DNA of 64,000 nucleotides from Limonium bicolor (GCA_023374045.1 CM041782.1:183972925-184036924), one strand, 5' to 3'; counted from the stretch's first letter, positions 10,479 to 22,753 are shown. Notes: generated by a model not told the origin, from the sequence alone. Numbers and translations are program-made.

Positions 10479-11885
10479 CTTGGTTCGACGAATCAGCATT
10501 CTCAACTTGGAGGCGAGACATGGCTTTCTCCAAGTCTTTCACTCTCTCTTCCAGTCTGATTTTCTCGCTTGTTAAGGCAGCTTTTTCTGCAGCAAGAGCT
10601 TTCTTTTCCTCTTCTAAGGTAGAGCAATCCCGAAGCAGACATTGCTTCTCCTGTTCGAAAGAAGTCCTTGACTGCTCTTCCAGTGAGGCCTTTTCTTCCG
10701 ATGAGCAGTTGAGCTCCTGAATGAGCTTTCCCTTTTTCCTCTACAAGGGCTTTATTTTCTCGTTCAAGAGCCTACTTCTCCAGCTCGAGCGCCTCGACCT
10801 CCTGTTTAAAAGAGTTCCTCTCCTCGAAGAGAAAAGACTTGTCGGCCTGAAGGGAGGCCACCTCATTCCGGTGAACAGAACGCACCTAATTCAGCAGAAC
10901 GTCTAGGTCAGAGAAGGCCCGAGCCAGCTCACCTTTTCCAAAAACAAGACGGTTTCGTACCTCTATCAAAGTCTCGTCAGCTTGCAGGATCCGGCCTTTT
11001 AAAGAAAGGTTTTCTTCTCGTAGACTCTTCAGTTGTAGCTCATATTCGTCGCCCTGACGGACGCATTCCTGCCGAGACAACCGCAGCTCTTTGTTTATCG
11101 CCTCAGTCCTTTCCTTCACCTTGAGATCAATCTCGTAGTGAATCTGGTCGATATAAGCATCATGAGAGGAACGAGTTCGCGTCAGTTCCTCTTGAGCATT
11201 GTCGGCTCGGCTCTCCTCATAGCGGAGCCTAGACTGGACGTTGCTGGAGTGAACCTCAGCACTCTGGGCCATAGACATCACCTAAAACAGCAGCACAGAT
11301 CGCCAAAATAAAAAAGGGAAGATAAATCAATATGGGAATACAAAAGAAAAATAATATTTTTGAGGAATGTCAAGGAATGCATGCCAACCCGAAAAATTCC
11401 CTCCCATATAAAATCGAACACATCCTTTATTGGGAGGGAGTGCCGCACAATGGCATCTGCTCCCCCACCTCCCGTCCGCAACCTCTCCTTAGTAGCAGTG
11501 ACCGTTGCCGGAGGAGCAAAGATCCCGTCTGGATGGCCGGACCACTTTATCGCCTCCTTCCAGACAGCGGAATACTTAGTGGATTCACAAGAGATTAGGG
11601 GAAGGGGGTGCCCACGATGGTAAAACCATCCTTCCTTTTGGGAGGGACTGGTGAAAGACTCCTGAGCAGGAGAAGGGGGAAAGGAAGAGGAAGCCATGGT
11701 GTCCTTGGCCGCGTACTCCATCGTCTTTTCCCGCGCCGCATCCTTGGCCGCAGCAATGTCAATGGAGAATGAAGCCGAAGCCTCAGGGTTGCTGGAGGTT
11801 TGTTCCTCTCCTGATACCTCTAGCGGCGTAACCTTTGGTTTTGATGCAGTCTTCTACTTGAGTCTATGCTTAACAGGAATAGAGA

Positions 11886-12011
11886 CTGCCGCAGTAATAA
11901 AAACCAGGCGCAACTTCATTACCAGAAGGTTCAAGCGCATACAAAACCAGGAACAAGAAGGCACTGTAAAAAGACAAAGGAACGCAGAAGAAGGAAGGAT
12001 CGATCAAAAAC
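11886..12011 (-). other. Intron of the T1 antisense gene (126 bp)
   Basis: On the minus strand the donor is ACAAG then GTTTTTGATC. The acceptor is TACTGCGGCAG followed by TCTCTATTCC. The frame is kept across it. Confidence 0.7.
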
Positions 12012-13880
12012 CTTGTTCGGCCGAAAGGTCGGTGCAGAGTCCTGTGGCTTCCAGAGTATTTTCTTGGGCAGGATCTGAAGAAAAGTAGCCCGACAAGTCA
12101 GGAAACTGTTCGTAAATCGGGGTCGGATGACCGGACTTCCGCTCCAGGCGAGAACCAAGGTCTAGACCCGAACCAGGGGTAAGAGGAAGAAAGACACGGC
12201 GCCCAGACTCTGGACTCACGTGCCATGTACCTGGCAATCCGGTGTTAGCACGTTCGGGGGATTCCAACCTTTTCTTTTTCTTCGACTGCCCAGCTTGGTC
12301 ATCTCCTACTTCTTGCCTGGAGCGCTTCGTAGAAGGAGTAGCATCTCCCAAGAGCTGCTCAGCCGCACTGGCGGCCGCATCCATCGTATCATAGTAATTA
12401 ATCTTTCCGTCCCCACTATTGAAGGTGATGAAGTTCCAGCTATAGAAGGGACCGATCTTGTCCCCCTTCCGGAAGAAATCTACATACAACACACCAAAGC
12501 AATAAGGGAACCAACGGAGACAGCAAAATTTGTGCTAATAATCAAACACTTATTGTAATAGGTCTTCAGTGAAGATAAGCGTGCATTCGTAAAAAATGCC
12601 TCAACAGTCGACGGCTCGTGGTTTTGTGCCCTCAGAATCTTCGAGTTGGGCAGCTCGGCCGGAGGGGTAGTAGGACAGATCAACTGACCTTTGATGACCT
12701 CAGAGCAATACGGGACACCCAGGTAGCGGCCTGATGGAGGAACGATGACGAACCACCGCGAGCTCCACTCATGAACCTTCTTATAATCAAAAAGAGAATA
12801 TCCGGCCCTCGCAATAATAGTTAGGCTGTCAGGGTCAACCCTAACCGTGAAGAATCGGGCAAAGTCAGTACCCTCAGGCCGAATCTTGTTTTCTTCGCAA
12901 AGAGCGACAAAAGCGTGGAGATGTGAAATAGCCTTCGGATGTAGATGGGCAAGAGAGCTGCAACGACGAAGCAAAAAGCCCAAGACAAAGGGGTGTGGGG
13001 GATAGTCAGGCCGGAGCGGAAAAAATCAGCATAAACCACATACCCAAGGCCGAAGTCGTCATTGGGGTGAGAATCGGGAGATGGTAGATAAATTTGGGTA
13101 CCAGGTGGAACTTCGACACCGCTAAGACAATTTCAAAGGGAGGAAAAATCGAGAGAAGAAGGAGAGGGCTCGCGCCCAGCCAAAAAAGGCTTCGAGAATT
13201 TCAGGATTTTCCAAGGACATTCTCGGGATTTTCTATTTTCATATGACTTGTTCATTATCTCTAAACACTTCCAAATATCATAGTCATTATGAAAGGTATT
13301 TCATGATTTTCTGATAATATTTATTTCTGGAAATTAAGCTTTTAATAAGCTAGTTTCTTTGATAATTAGCACATGAAATAGCCTCAAAATAGAAATAAAA
13401 GGGTTTTCAAAATTAAAATAAAATTGTCACGTGGTTAGCATGACTACATACAGTCATAAACCTGAAATTATTTTATTTGGAACCTTATCCCAAAATTTAA
13501 AAGAGAAATTCAATCATTTTTGCAATTTTCTCTCTCCTTTGGAAAATACCGAAATCAATACAAAATGTCATGAACTTTTAACACAAGATGGAGAATGCAT
13601 TTTATAGACTAATACCGTTGGAATTTCATTATTTTGACTTTCCAATCGTAAGTTATGAATTATGGGAGATTCCAGATTGTAAGACTTTTATCTAATCGGT
13701 TATTTATCGAAATAACCTGATTCCAATGCTCAAAATTCCTAAGAAGTGTTTTTTTATCTTTGGTTTAAATTTCAGAATTTTTATCAACCTGTCGCACGTT
13801 TTAAAAAATTAGATTCTCTTAGAGCACAAAATCAGGGTTTTAGATAAAAATCTTGTTCTATCAATTTTGCCATGCTCTTT

Positions 13881-13888
13881 CTATAAAA
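13881..13888 (+). promoter_or_regulatory. TATA box of T1 3' LTR
   Basis: CTATAAAA, followed within about 35 bp by a purine-rich start region. The same box lies on the minus strand in the A1 LTRs at 20717-20729 and 33838-33850. Confidence 0.65.
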
Positions 13889-14564
13889 GGCCTTCCAAAA
13901 AACGACCTAGGGCAGGGGAGAACACTCCCAAAGTCAGAAAACACAGCCACAAGCCTTCACCCCACATTTTTACACTTCCAAGCCTCAAATCAATACCGAA
14001 ACACTACCGAAATCACCCCGAAATCACAAAAAACTCATCCTTTCTTCTACCATTGAACTTCCAAGCACCAAAACTCCAAAAATACAGAAGCAACCCGTCC
14101 TTAAACATACAAGTAAGTAGGGGTCAGAAGCTCGGGTCGAAGTTGAACCGGATTTGCTATCAACGAAGCGTTTGAAGTTTCCCGACGTGAAGGAACAACC
14201 AAATCTCGAAGCCAAAACAGGTTAAAATTCAAATTCTTTAACTCCACTGATCTCAATACACTTCTGGTTGAAATTCCTATTCGAATTGACTTTTCTTTGC
14301 TTCTGAATTAAGACTTGTTTGTGTTTCTGTCCACTAACTTGTTCAATAAGTTTCGTCCATAATTCGTAGTCAAATTGAAAACTTTCAATCACTAACATCT
14401 TGTACATCTTTCAAGCTACACGCCCATAAAATTTAAGCTCAAAACACCGTCAGAAACCGCCCAAACGCCGCCGTCTGAGGGTGGTCCGCACCCACGGACT
14501 TTATGTCCGGGGTCCCGGACGCCTTGTCCGAAGCCCGGACGCCCCCGGACGGTGGCGGCATTTT

Positions 14565-14569
14565 AAAAT
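14565..14569. other. Target duplication of element B, left copy (aaaat)
   Basis: The five bases aaaat precede the TGAAATACCCC end of B. The same five follow its GTGTTACA end at 45791-45795, and the flanking T1 LTR continues across. This pairing shows that the two long repeats are the LTRs of one element. Confidence 0.9.
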
Positions 14570-14870
14570 TGAAATACCCCGAGTAATTACCACTTTAAAT
14601 TAGTGATGATTGAAATTAAATTATGTGCAATAATTACCATGAAACATTAGGGTATTTAAAATATAGATCCAAACGGATGCTTATATCGCATGTACATATC
14701 GGTGCGTAAAATAAATACCCCTAATGCGCCCAATAAATTGTATGAACATCCTATATACCTTGGACGAGTTATAATCGTAAACGTAAACTCATACCTATGC
14801 ACATCTCTAAACAGAAGATGTTATGATTAATAATGCGACGCAAACATGAAAACGTCGATATAGTCACCCG

Positions 14871-14901
<31 letters not shown>

Positions 14902-15060
14902 ATACATGTATGTAACTTCATGATATTGTAACGTTGTAATTAATAAATAATAACGTCGTATAACATCGTAACAAAAATAAAGTAGTCGCGTACATAACTA
15001 ATAATGCGATATGTAATATAGTTCAGTATCTGTAAATAACCATTTATATAACTGTATAAC

Positions 15061-15160
15061 AAAAAAAAAAGAAGCAAAGACGCTCCCACCAAGGTTCCAA
15101 CCCGCACCTCTCGTACCTCTTCTAAATGCCTTAACCGATTGAGCTGTGCTCATATTCGGT
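15061..15160 (-). other. tRNA-like segment with A-box, B-box and T-run in the 5' LTR of B
   Basis: On the minus strand there is an A-box-like AGCTCAATCGGTTAAGG (15129-15145), a B-box GGTTGGAACC (about 15093-15103, one base off consensus) and then a run of ten T (15061-15070), a Pol III terminator. A full cloverleaf cannot be drawn. It may be a decayed tRNA or a SINE head fixed in the LTR. Confidence 0.4.
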
Positions 15161-16249
15161 AGTAAACCACACTTGTGGACACAAAAGTAATAATACACTA
15201 GTAGACTAGGAAATCTACTGGTTAAATACCAGACATAATACCCCACCATGCCTTTCTTGTACCACCATCTACATTGTTTTCAGTCGTAACAAATAACTAA
15301 TCACTAGTACTAGAACACAATGCAAGTTCCCACCCTCACCTCTCCTTCTTTTCACGCCACTCTTCTTTTCTCTCAATGTCAGACTACAGACTACAATATA
15401 CTAACTTTCTCTTCTTTTTTCCATGCCTGCTTGTTCCCGCCCAGAACCGGTGCAAGTTCCAACTCCAGCTTTAGTCAGCAGATGCATGCTCCTTCCCCCT
15501 TTCCTTCTCGACCCGAAGTCCTAACTTACCTGGTCTTCCCGTTGCATGAACCACCACAGCACCATTGCGCAAGCTGCATTTCGGGGAGGGTTAGTAGAGA
15601 ACGGTAGCTTCACCCTCTAGTTTCCATTTCTTCCTTTTCCTGAGCATCGACTAGTCACCTCTTTCTCCCGTTCTCGACTGAAAGAACCAAATAAAGGCAA
15701 CAAGCCCCGGTACCTCAGCTGCAGGAAGTCACACTCCATTTCCTTGCATATCCACGGTGCTGCCTGCAAGAACAAGCCCGATAACCGTTTGGACACAAGC
15801 AGAGAAAGAGCAAGTGACAGCAACAGAGGTGAGCCTCTGTCATTCTTCTGTGTCCCTTCCTTTTATGTTGCATTAAACATCAACAAAATAGCCACCTGAA
15901 CTTCCTTCTATCCCAGCTTACAAGTGGCAACCCTTGTTGAGCTGCATATTACCGATACAAAAGGAAACTAGCACCTCAAAAGAGATAGCTAGGATAAGTC
16001 CAGCAGCAGAGCAAGGTAAGACCGTGAGGAGAGAAAAAAAAAACAGGCTTCTAGTTCTGTAACTCCCTCCACGTTTCTGGTTAGGACATGCCTTAACACC
16101 TGATCATTTTCCTCAGATCGTTACTGAGTGACCAAGGCCTGGAAACCCCGCCTAGCGACAAGGATCCACCAAGGTAAAGACCAGTCATGAAGCCCTTGTG
16201 TTCATTCAGATTCGTAGCTCTACTTTAACAGATTTCACGATAATAAAAA

Positions 16250-19200
16250 CAGGACCTGTCAAGTTTGGGATGCTAACCCATTTCAGTTCTGTAGTCGTGT
16301 CTTCTGTATGCCAACCTTCCAGGAGTAATATAAACTTGGTACTGATCTAATACTAAATCTAAAACACAAGTCAAACTCTTAACCAAGTGGGGGTCACGAC
16401 GAGAGTGATAAAAGAAAAATTGAGTGTAGAAAACTTGAATTGCTACTCTTTAAATGGTCATTCCTGTACTCTAAATTCTGAGGTGATGTAGATGGGGTAT
16501 TGGCTTGATAATGAACTTAAAACACAGCTGATACACCTAGGTAGGTGGGTAAACACTGGGGAGAGTTAAAACATCAAATAGTACGTTAGAAATAAAGTTA
16601 AATGGAAAGAGACACCAGTTTCAGATTTCAGTTTGTTTCAGGTTGTTCAAATCTCCTAGTTTCAGTATGACGATGAACCTGTAAGTAACAAAGTGGTTTT
16701 TGGAGATTTAAAGCCTTAATATAACACTTAACTTCGTGGGATATCTCTAACTGAATATATGAGCAGAAGACGAAAATAACCTGTCAAGTGTGATCTGGTA
16801 ACCACTGCAAGCCTGTAACATTAACTTGCAGTATTAGGATGTTGAAAGTAGAGTCATCAAGATTGTTTTTGGTCTGTTTTAAAATTTAAAACTATATTAA
16901 GAGGTGTAATCAGATGGCTAGACGACATAAGGGAAACAGTTGGCATGCTAAAACTAAAGTAAGAAATAGAGTGAGCAGAAGGAGATTTCAGGTTCTGCAG
17001 ATTTTGTTTCTTCATGCGTCCTAGCTTTCAGACGACACAAACACTGTATTGACTCGAAAATAAACCCAACAACATTGCTACCACCAAGCCTATCTGTAGA
17101 TAAGTTGGGAAAAGATTGAAACCAATCTGTAAGCAAAGAGGATAGCAGTAGGAGGATGCAGTAACTTGATTTCAGTTTATTTCAATTTTCGTCAGTTTCA
17201 GATTCTTGTGTAACAGATTTTCAGAAAAGTAGCCCTTGTGGCCTTGGGTGGTTTTGTGGTCTAAGCTATATTAAAAACACATAACAAGTAAGCCAAACAA
17301 CTTGGGAGAAGTGAAGGGTAGAGCAAAGAGCTGAAATCGAATAGAGAATAGCAGTTTGGTGTTTTAGTTGCTTTTTCAGTGTTTCAGTGTTTCCAGTTTT
17401 GCAGTCTCTTTCTGTTTCAGTATACGACATACATCAGTGGGTCTAACAGGGTGGCCTAGGTAGTTTTGGGGTTTAAAACATAACTGGAACACTTAACAAA
17501 ATAAGTGGGTACTTTGGGATGAATTGAAAGGCAGACTAATAACAAATAGAAGAGAGATTATGAGTTGTATGTTTCAGTTTTCATCAGTTTGTCCAGTTCC
17601 TGTTTTGATGGTGCCAGTGATATTAACAAGGTTGTGCTGGGATTTAAGATCTTAATAAGACACTTAGCAATGTAAGCAAACGAAGAGGGAGGAGTTGGGA
17701 GTCAAATTTGTGAGCAAAGGAAAGATCTGGAATAAAGCATATCAGATTGTTGTTTCAGAGATTAAGTTTTCTGTGATGTTTGTTATCTGTATAAACCAAT
17801 TTCAGAGGAATTAGAGAAGATGTAGTGGCTTGATAATGAATCTACAATATTTTAATATGCTCAACTAAGGTGGTTTATTAATTTGGGAGGTTAGAAGTCA
17901 GTTAATTTATATAAGGAAAGAGAGGAAGAAGTGATGCACAGAACTGGTGTTGTTCTGAAAACTTGTCTCTGTATACTTTAGGGTCTGTAGGATTAATGAG
18001 TGCTTTGGGGTTTTGTTTGAGGTGAAGATTAAATCAAACACTTAACTAAAAGCTAAAGCCAATCGGGAAAAAAAAACTGAAAATCAACCTGTAAACAGAG
18101 AACAACATAAGAGTATGTATCAGTTTTGGTTTCAGGTCCTTCTCAATTCAGTTGAGGACTTCTTAGTAGTTTTGGCTTATTGCCTTGGGTTGTCTTGGAG
18201 TTGTAATCTCGATTAAAACACTTAAGCCATGTGGGGTAAACAGAAAATTGACTAAAAGAATTGAAGGAAACACTAGCAGAAAAAAATTGCACATCAGTTC
18301 AGTTTCAGGATGTGATTAGCTTCTGTTTCTGTATAGAGGATTAAGTGAGTGTTTATTGGAGTAATTTTGAGTTTAAAATGGAGATAGAACACTTAACTGA
18401 GTAGGAAGTACTTAGGGATAAATTGAAAGATAGCTATGAGAGTAACAAAAGAGGCTAGCAGAAGGTATATCAGACTTGTGTTATTTCAGTTTTATAGTTG
18501 TTCATGAAAGTTGAGTTTCGGTATGACATTTTTCAGAGGGTTACTCCTATGGTTATAGATCTGTTATTAAGCTAAGACCAAGTTGGAAAACAGACAGTAA
18601 ACAAATAAGGAAATGCATCAGTTTGTAATTTCAGATTTCGTTTATAAGTGTCTCTGTGTAGCTGAGCGGTAGTGGGGATTAAGCATGTTGTGTTAATCTG
18701 GAAATGAACTTAAAACCCTGCTACTATGTCTACCTGCGAGTGGGAACAATGAAAGAAAGAAATTGAAGACAGGTTAATGCATTTACAGAGAAATCAATAG
18801 AAGGCATTTCAGTCGTCATGTTTCAGTTCTCATTTCTGTCGGTTCAGTATAACTAGGTGCTGAGGTACTCGATGGGGTTGTAGTGAATTGTTAAGGAGTC
18901 AAAAGCACCCCTAATATACCATAGTAAGTGTGTAGGTACTGAGGGGAAGTTTAGAAGCTAGATTAACTAACTACAATCAGGGGGCAAACTGAAAGACCTA
19001 GTTCTTGAGTCTTCAAACAATGATACACTCTTTATCGAGTCTTGGGTTGGGGTAAAAACTGTGAGAAAGAAGCAAACATCAGATGAACTAACTAGACATA
19101 AGAATCAAAAGGAAATATGGAGATTGTTGTATCAGGTTTCAATAATTTTGTAGTTCTGTATAATTTGTTTACAGAAACATCATGGGTGTGAGGTTAGATT

Positions 19201-19440
19201 GTTAATGGACCCAAAACCCTCCTAAGGCACCTAGCTAAACTCATGGAGCATCTTGGGAAGGTTAGATGCTGTTAGGTACATTAAAAGTGTGATAGGATAA
19301 GGTTATATCCAAGAACTCTATTTCAGTTTTGGAAACTGTGTCTCGGTACAAGCAAATTCTCAAAATACTTTAGGAGTTATTGTGTTTGATAATGAGCTGA
19401 GAACATAGTTAGTTAGATAAGGATGGAGTATACCTTAGAC
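16250..19440 (+). repeat. Degenerate array of about 18 units spaced near 180 bp (5' LTR of B)
   Basis: An anchor like CACTTAACTAAGTGGG recurs near 16375, 16535, 16722, 16880, 17090, 17275, 17490, 17655, 17850, 18035, 18215, 18385, 18565, 18720, 18905, 19030, 19215 and 19400. Each anchor is followed by TTTGGGAG and a purine stretch, then several TTTCAGTTT runs, then a CTGTATA-like box and a TTAA-rich tail. Spacing is 125-215, mostly 155-215, mean near 180. Units are strongly diverged, so ordinary repeat finders may miss them. Confidence 0.65.
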
Positions 19441-19455
19441 CAATAAAAGCTCCGT

Positions 19456-19460
19456 CTTAG
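19456..19460. other. Target duplication of A1, left copy (cttag)
   Basis: The bases cttag precede TGTGAGCC of A1. The same five follow its end at 34606-34610. The uninterrupted site is seen in the 3' LTR of B near 44175-44180. Confidence 0.95.
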
Positions 19461-21486
19461 TGTGAGCCTCGATTTTAAACCCTATCCTATGTTGATTAAG
19501 TTGATTAGGATCCAATCGGGTTTTAGGTCCACTTATAACCTAAGATTAATAACTATGTCATAAAACAATAATTATTAAAACCTAAGCTAGCTCACTGGAA
19601 CCTATTATGAGTCGTCACCTAATTTTAACCTAGATCAAATTAGGAAAGGAGAGTTCGGGTTCGGGGGCTTGATATTCGACTTAATTAGGGTTCAAATTAC
19701 TTTCATTACCCCTAGAAGTCGTTTTTCCTCTACTTAGTTTAATTACGGCTTATTACGAGTCGTTTTAAACCTAAGTGCGCGCTTCTGTTTTTTTTTAACG
19801 TTTTTTTTTTACAGTAAATTAAAGTGGAAATTAAGATACCTAAACTAGGGTTTCGGAGGTAGAATTAGGTCAAATTTTGTTTCCGTCCGTAGCTACGGAC
19901 CTAATGTCCGAAACCACGGACCCTAATTAACCTAATTACACAGAAAAGTCGAATTTGAACAGAAACAAGATTTTGAAAAGTCTGGGGCCACGGACAGGAC
20001 GTCCGTGGGCCCGGACATGTTTTATAAAACCTTAAATTTTGAAAATAAAAATATCCCGCCACCGTCGGGGGCGTCCGGCTTTCGGACAGAGCGTCCGGGA
20101 CCCCGGACATAGCGTCCGTGGGTGCGGACCGACCGGACGGCGGTGTTGAGGCAATTCCCGGCGGTGTTTTTGGCTCAAAATTTTTGGGTACGTAGCCTGA
20201 AAGATTCTAAACATGTTAGTGATCAAAAGTTTTCAATTTGACTACGAATTAAGGACGAAACTTATTGAACAAGTTAGTGGACAGAAACACAAACAAACCT
20301 TAATTCAGAAGCGAAGAAAAGTCAGTTCGAATAGGAATTTCAACCAGAAGCGTATTGTGATCAGTGGAGTTAAAGAATCCGAATTTTAACCTGTTTTGGT
20401 TTCGGGATTTTTTGTTTCCTTCACATCGGGAAACTTCGAACGCGTCGTTGATAGCCGATCCGGTTCAACCTCGACCCGAGTTTCTGATTTCTTCTTCCTT
20501 GTATGATTAAGGATGGTTTGCTTCTGTTTTTGGTGTTTTGGTGCTTGGAAGTTCAATAGGAGAAGAAAGGATGAGTTTTTGGTGATTTTGGGTGATTTCT
20601 GCAGTGTTTCGGTATTGATTTGAGGCTTGGAAGTGTAAAAACGAGGGAAGAAGGTTTGTGGCTGTGTTCTCTGATTTTGGAGGTGTTCTCCTCTGCCCTA
20701 GGTCGTTTTTGGAAGGCCTTTATAGAAAGAGCATGGCCAAGTTGATAGAACAAAATTTTTATCTAAACCCTGATTTTGTGCTCTAAGAGAATCTGATTTT
20801 TTAAAACGTGCTACAGGTTGATAAAAATTCCGAAATTTTAACCAAAGATAAAAGACGATTTTTAGGAATTTTGAGAGTTGGAATCAGGTTATTTCGATAA
20901 ATAACCGATTAGATAAAAATCTTACAATCTGGAATCTCCCATAATTCATAACTTACGATTGGAAAGTCGAAATAATGAAATTCCATCGGCATTAGTCTCT
21001 AAACATCATCCTCTATCTTGTGTTAAAATTTCATGACATTTTGTTTTGACTTCGGTATTTTCCAGAGGAGAGAGAAAATTGCAAAAATGATTGAATTTCT
21101 CTTTTAAATTTTGGGATAAGGTTCCAAATAAAATAATTTCAGGTTTATGACTGTATGTAGTTATGCTAACCATGTGCCAATTTTATTTTAATTTTGAAAA
21201 CCCTTTTATTTCTATTTTGAGGTTATTTCATGTGTTAATTATTAAAGAAACTAGCTTATTAAAAGCTTAATTTCCAGAATAAATATTATCAGAAAATCAT
21301 GAAATGCCTTTCATAATGACTATGATATTTGGAAGTGTTTGGAGATAATGAACAAGTCATATGAAAATAGAAAATCCCGAGAATGTCCTTGGAAAATCCT
21401 GCATTGGTGCATTTTGACCATTTTGCCCTTTGTAACACGTATGCCTTAGAGACCACTCCGAGGGGGTTGAAATTTTGGGTATAACA
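19461..21486 (-). repeat. 3' LTR of A1
   Basis: TG...CA ends (minus strand TGTTATACCC to GGCTCACA). TATA-like CTTTCTATAAAGG on the minus strand at 20717-20729. A stem-loop cluster of GTCCG type at 19884-20142. Confidence 0.95.
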
Positions 21487-21505
21487 GATTGCCCCCGTCA
21501 ACTAG
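21487..21505 (-). other. Polypurine tract of A1
   Basis: Minus strand TTGACGGGGGCAATC lies directly before the 3' LTR start TGTTATACCC. A G-rich GGGGGCAA tract is usual for Tat-lineage elements. Confidence 0.75.
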
Positions 21506-21612
21506 ACTTTGTAGTGAATATGAAAAGACTAGTTGATGCTTGAGTGATAGCCCAAAATTTTGTCCGATACCGAATAAACTCTTGTCTTAGATTTCTACCG
21601 AGTTTGTTGATT

Positions 21613-22740
21613 GTGCTGAGCTATTATGAGGCACTAGCTACCTAGAAGAAAAGTTTGAGATTATTGGGCTATTATGATGTGCCAGCCACCTAAAAGAAAA
21701 AGGCTAAATGTGTTGGGCTATTAAGAGGTGCCAACTACCAAAAATGTGAAAAAGTGGGCCGAACTAGCAGTGAATAATCTAGACCGAGCATCTAAGGTGT
21801 CGGGAACCTAAATTAAATGGAATACACCGAGCGTTATTTAAGGTGTCGGGAACCTGAAGTTTGAATGGGATACGCCGAGCATTATAAGGTGTCGGGAACC
21901 TGAAGTTTGAATGGGATACGCCGAGCTTTATAAGGTGTCGGGAACCTGAAGTTGAATGGGATACGCCGAGCATTATAAGGTGTCGGGAACCTGAAGTTGA
22001 ATGGGATAATGTCAAGCGATTCTAAGGCATTGACAACCTAAAATGTGGAAATGAGATAATGTCAAGCGATTCTAAGGCGTTGACAACCTAACAAGTGAAA
22101 ATTGGGTGGTATGCAAATGCAATGATGTTGAAATGCTAATGATGCTGATGATGCTGACGATGCTGATGATGCTGATGATGCTCAGATGCTTCTGGGGACC
22201 GAAACCCGTTCCAATGCTCCTGGTTGGTATTCTATGGGGACTTATTGCCTCTGCCCACCAACTGGGGTGCTGGGATAACTTCTAGATTACCAAAGGGACT
22301 TATTGCCACTGCCCACTAGTTGTTTCTCCCAAGAAGTTGACATCAAGATGGGGACTTATTGCCTCTTCCCCGCCAACTTAGATCACGCTCCGTCTCGTAC
22401 TTGTCTCGCACTGAAGATGATACTAGGTCTCGTACTGGTCTCGCGCTGGATGATGATGCTCGGTCTCGCACTGATGAAGGTGGTGGGTCTCGCACTGATG
22501 AAGATGATGGGTCTCGCACGGGCGAAAATGATGGTCTCACACTGATGAGGATGCATGGTCTCGCACTGAAGTCTCGTACTGAATGGATGAAGAATAAGCT
22601 GGATTTCGCACTGATTCTGGGTCGCGTACTGAATGAAGATGTCTCGTACTAAAGTCTTGAAAATGATGGGTCTCGCACTGATTTTGGGTCCCGAACTAAA
22701 AATGAGTTAGAAAGATAATGGTCTCGTGCAAATGATGAAA
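21613..22740 (-). repeat. Several tandem repeat families in the A1 3' untranslated region
   Basis: Successive short arrays lie here. There are three units of about 53 bp with GGGCTATTA and GGTGCCA (21613-21745), about five units of about 45 bp with GGTGTCGGGAACCTGAA (21790-22010), two units of about 50 bp with GTCAAGCGATTCTAAGGC (22012-22090), a GATGAT-rich tract (22130-22185), and irregular units around GGTCTCGCACTGATGA (22385-22740). Hypervariable tandem repeats at this position are known in the Tat/Ogre lineage and can seed satellites. Frames through them are low-complexity and not genes. Confidence 0.85.
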
Positions 22741-22753
22741 AATGATTACCGGA

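Larger units (their letters stand above)
9861..13150 (-). pseudogene. Antisense multi-exon gene of T1: gypsy-transposon-associated domain plus long coiled coil
   Basis: Runs opposite to T1, between pol and the 3' LTR, where antisense extra ORFs are known in Tat-lineage elements. The N-terminal part (about 13100 to 12550) resembles the 'putative gypsy type transposon' domain: a plant-mobile-like helical region with a W-x-x-RWF-type box. Next is a low-complexity acidic and basic linker with a likely nuclear signal KKKKR near 12270, a region around 11720-11400, then a long heptad-rich coiled coil (about 11280 to 10150) and a short C-terminal tail ending at 9861. Two clean introns are visible (11886-12011 and 10403-10478). 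A third candidate at 12480-12549 is out of phase. Breaks include a shift near 13000 and stops near 11865, 10887 and 10770. The 5' end is lost in the deletion before 13201. Function unknown. Confidence 0.65.
13201..14569 (+). repeat. 3' LTR of T1, left part (truncated start, cut by element B)
   Basis: This is the reverse complement of about 20140-21400 in A1, so it is the same LTR family in the opposite orientation. The first 100 bp or so, with the TGTTATACCC end, are missing. A TATA box CTATAAAA is at 13881-13888. A GTCCG-type stem-loop cluster lies at 14467-14556, immediately before the break. The rest of the LTR is at 45791-46356. Adding both parts and the missing piece gives about 2.04 kb, the same length as the A1 LTRs. 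Confidence 0.9.
14570..19460 (+). repeat. 5' LTR of B, left part
   Basis: Matches 39162-44180 nearly end to end, with about 2 percent mismatch in the first 135 bp by eye. It contains an (AT)n microsatellite at about 14872-14897, a tRNA-like segment at 15061-15160, unremarkable sequence to about 16250, and a degenerate repeat array to 19440. No gene is seen. The break at 19460 is the A1 insertion site. Confidence 0.9.

Noticed and set aside
12480..12549. A third intron of the T1 antisense gene
   Set aside because: It has GT...AG ends, but joining the flanks puts the next segment out of frame. The border may have decayed, so it is not listed as a firm intron.
15320..15607. 95-codon plus-strand frame in the B LTR
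   Set aside because: Not kept in the 3' LTR copy, Ser/Pro-rich composition, no similarity seen.
14570..19440. Simple segmental duplication of 14570-19440 and 39162-44170
   Set aside because: Matching ends, the target duplication aaaat, a primer site and a polypurine tract show that they are the two LTRs of one element.
21779..22652. Frames through the A1 repeat arrays
   Set aside because: Repeated short peptides mirror the DNA repeats; the region is the 3' untranslated part of A1.
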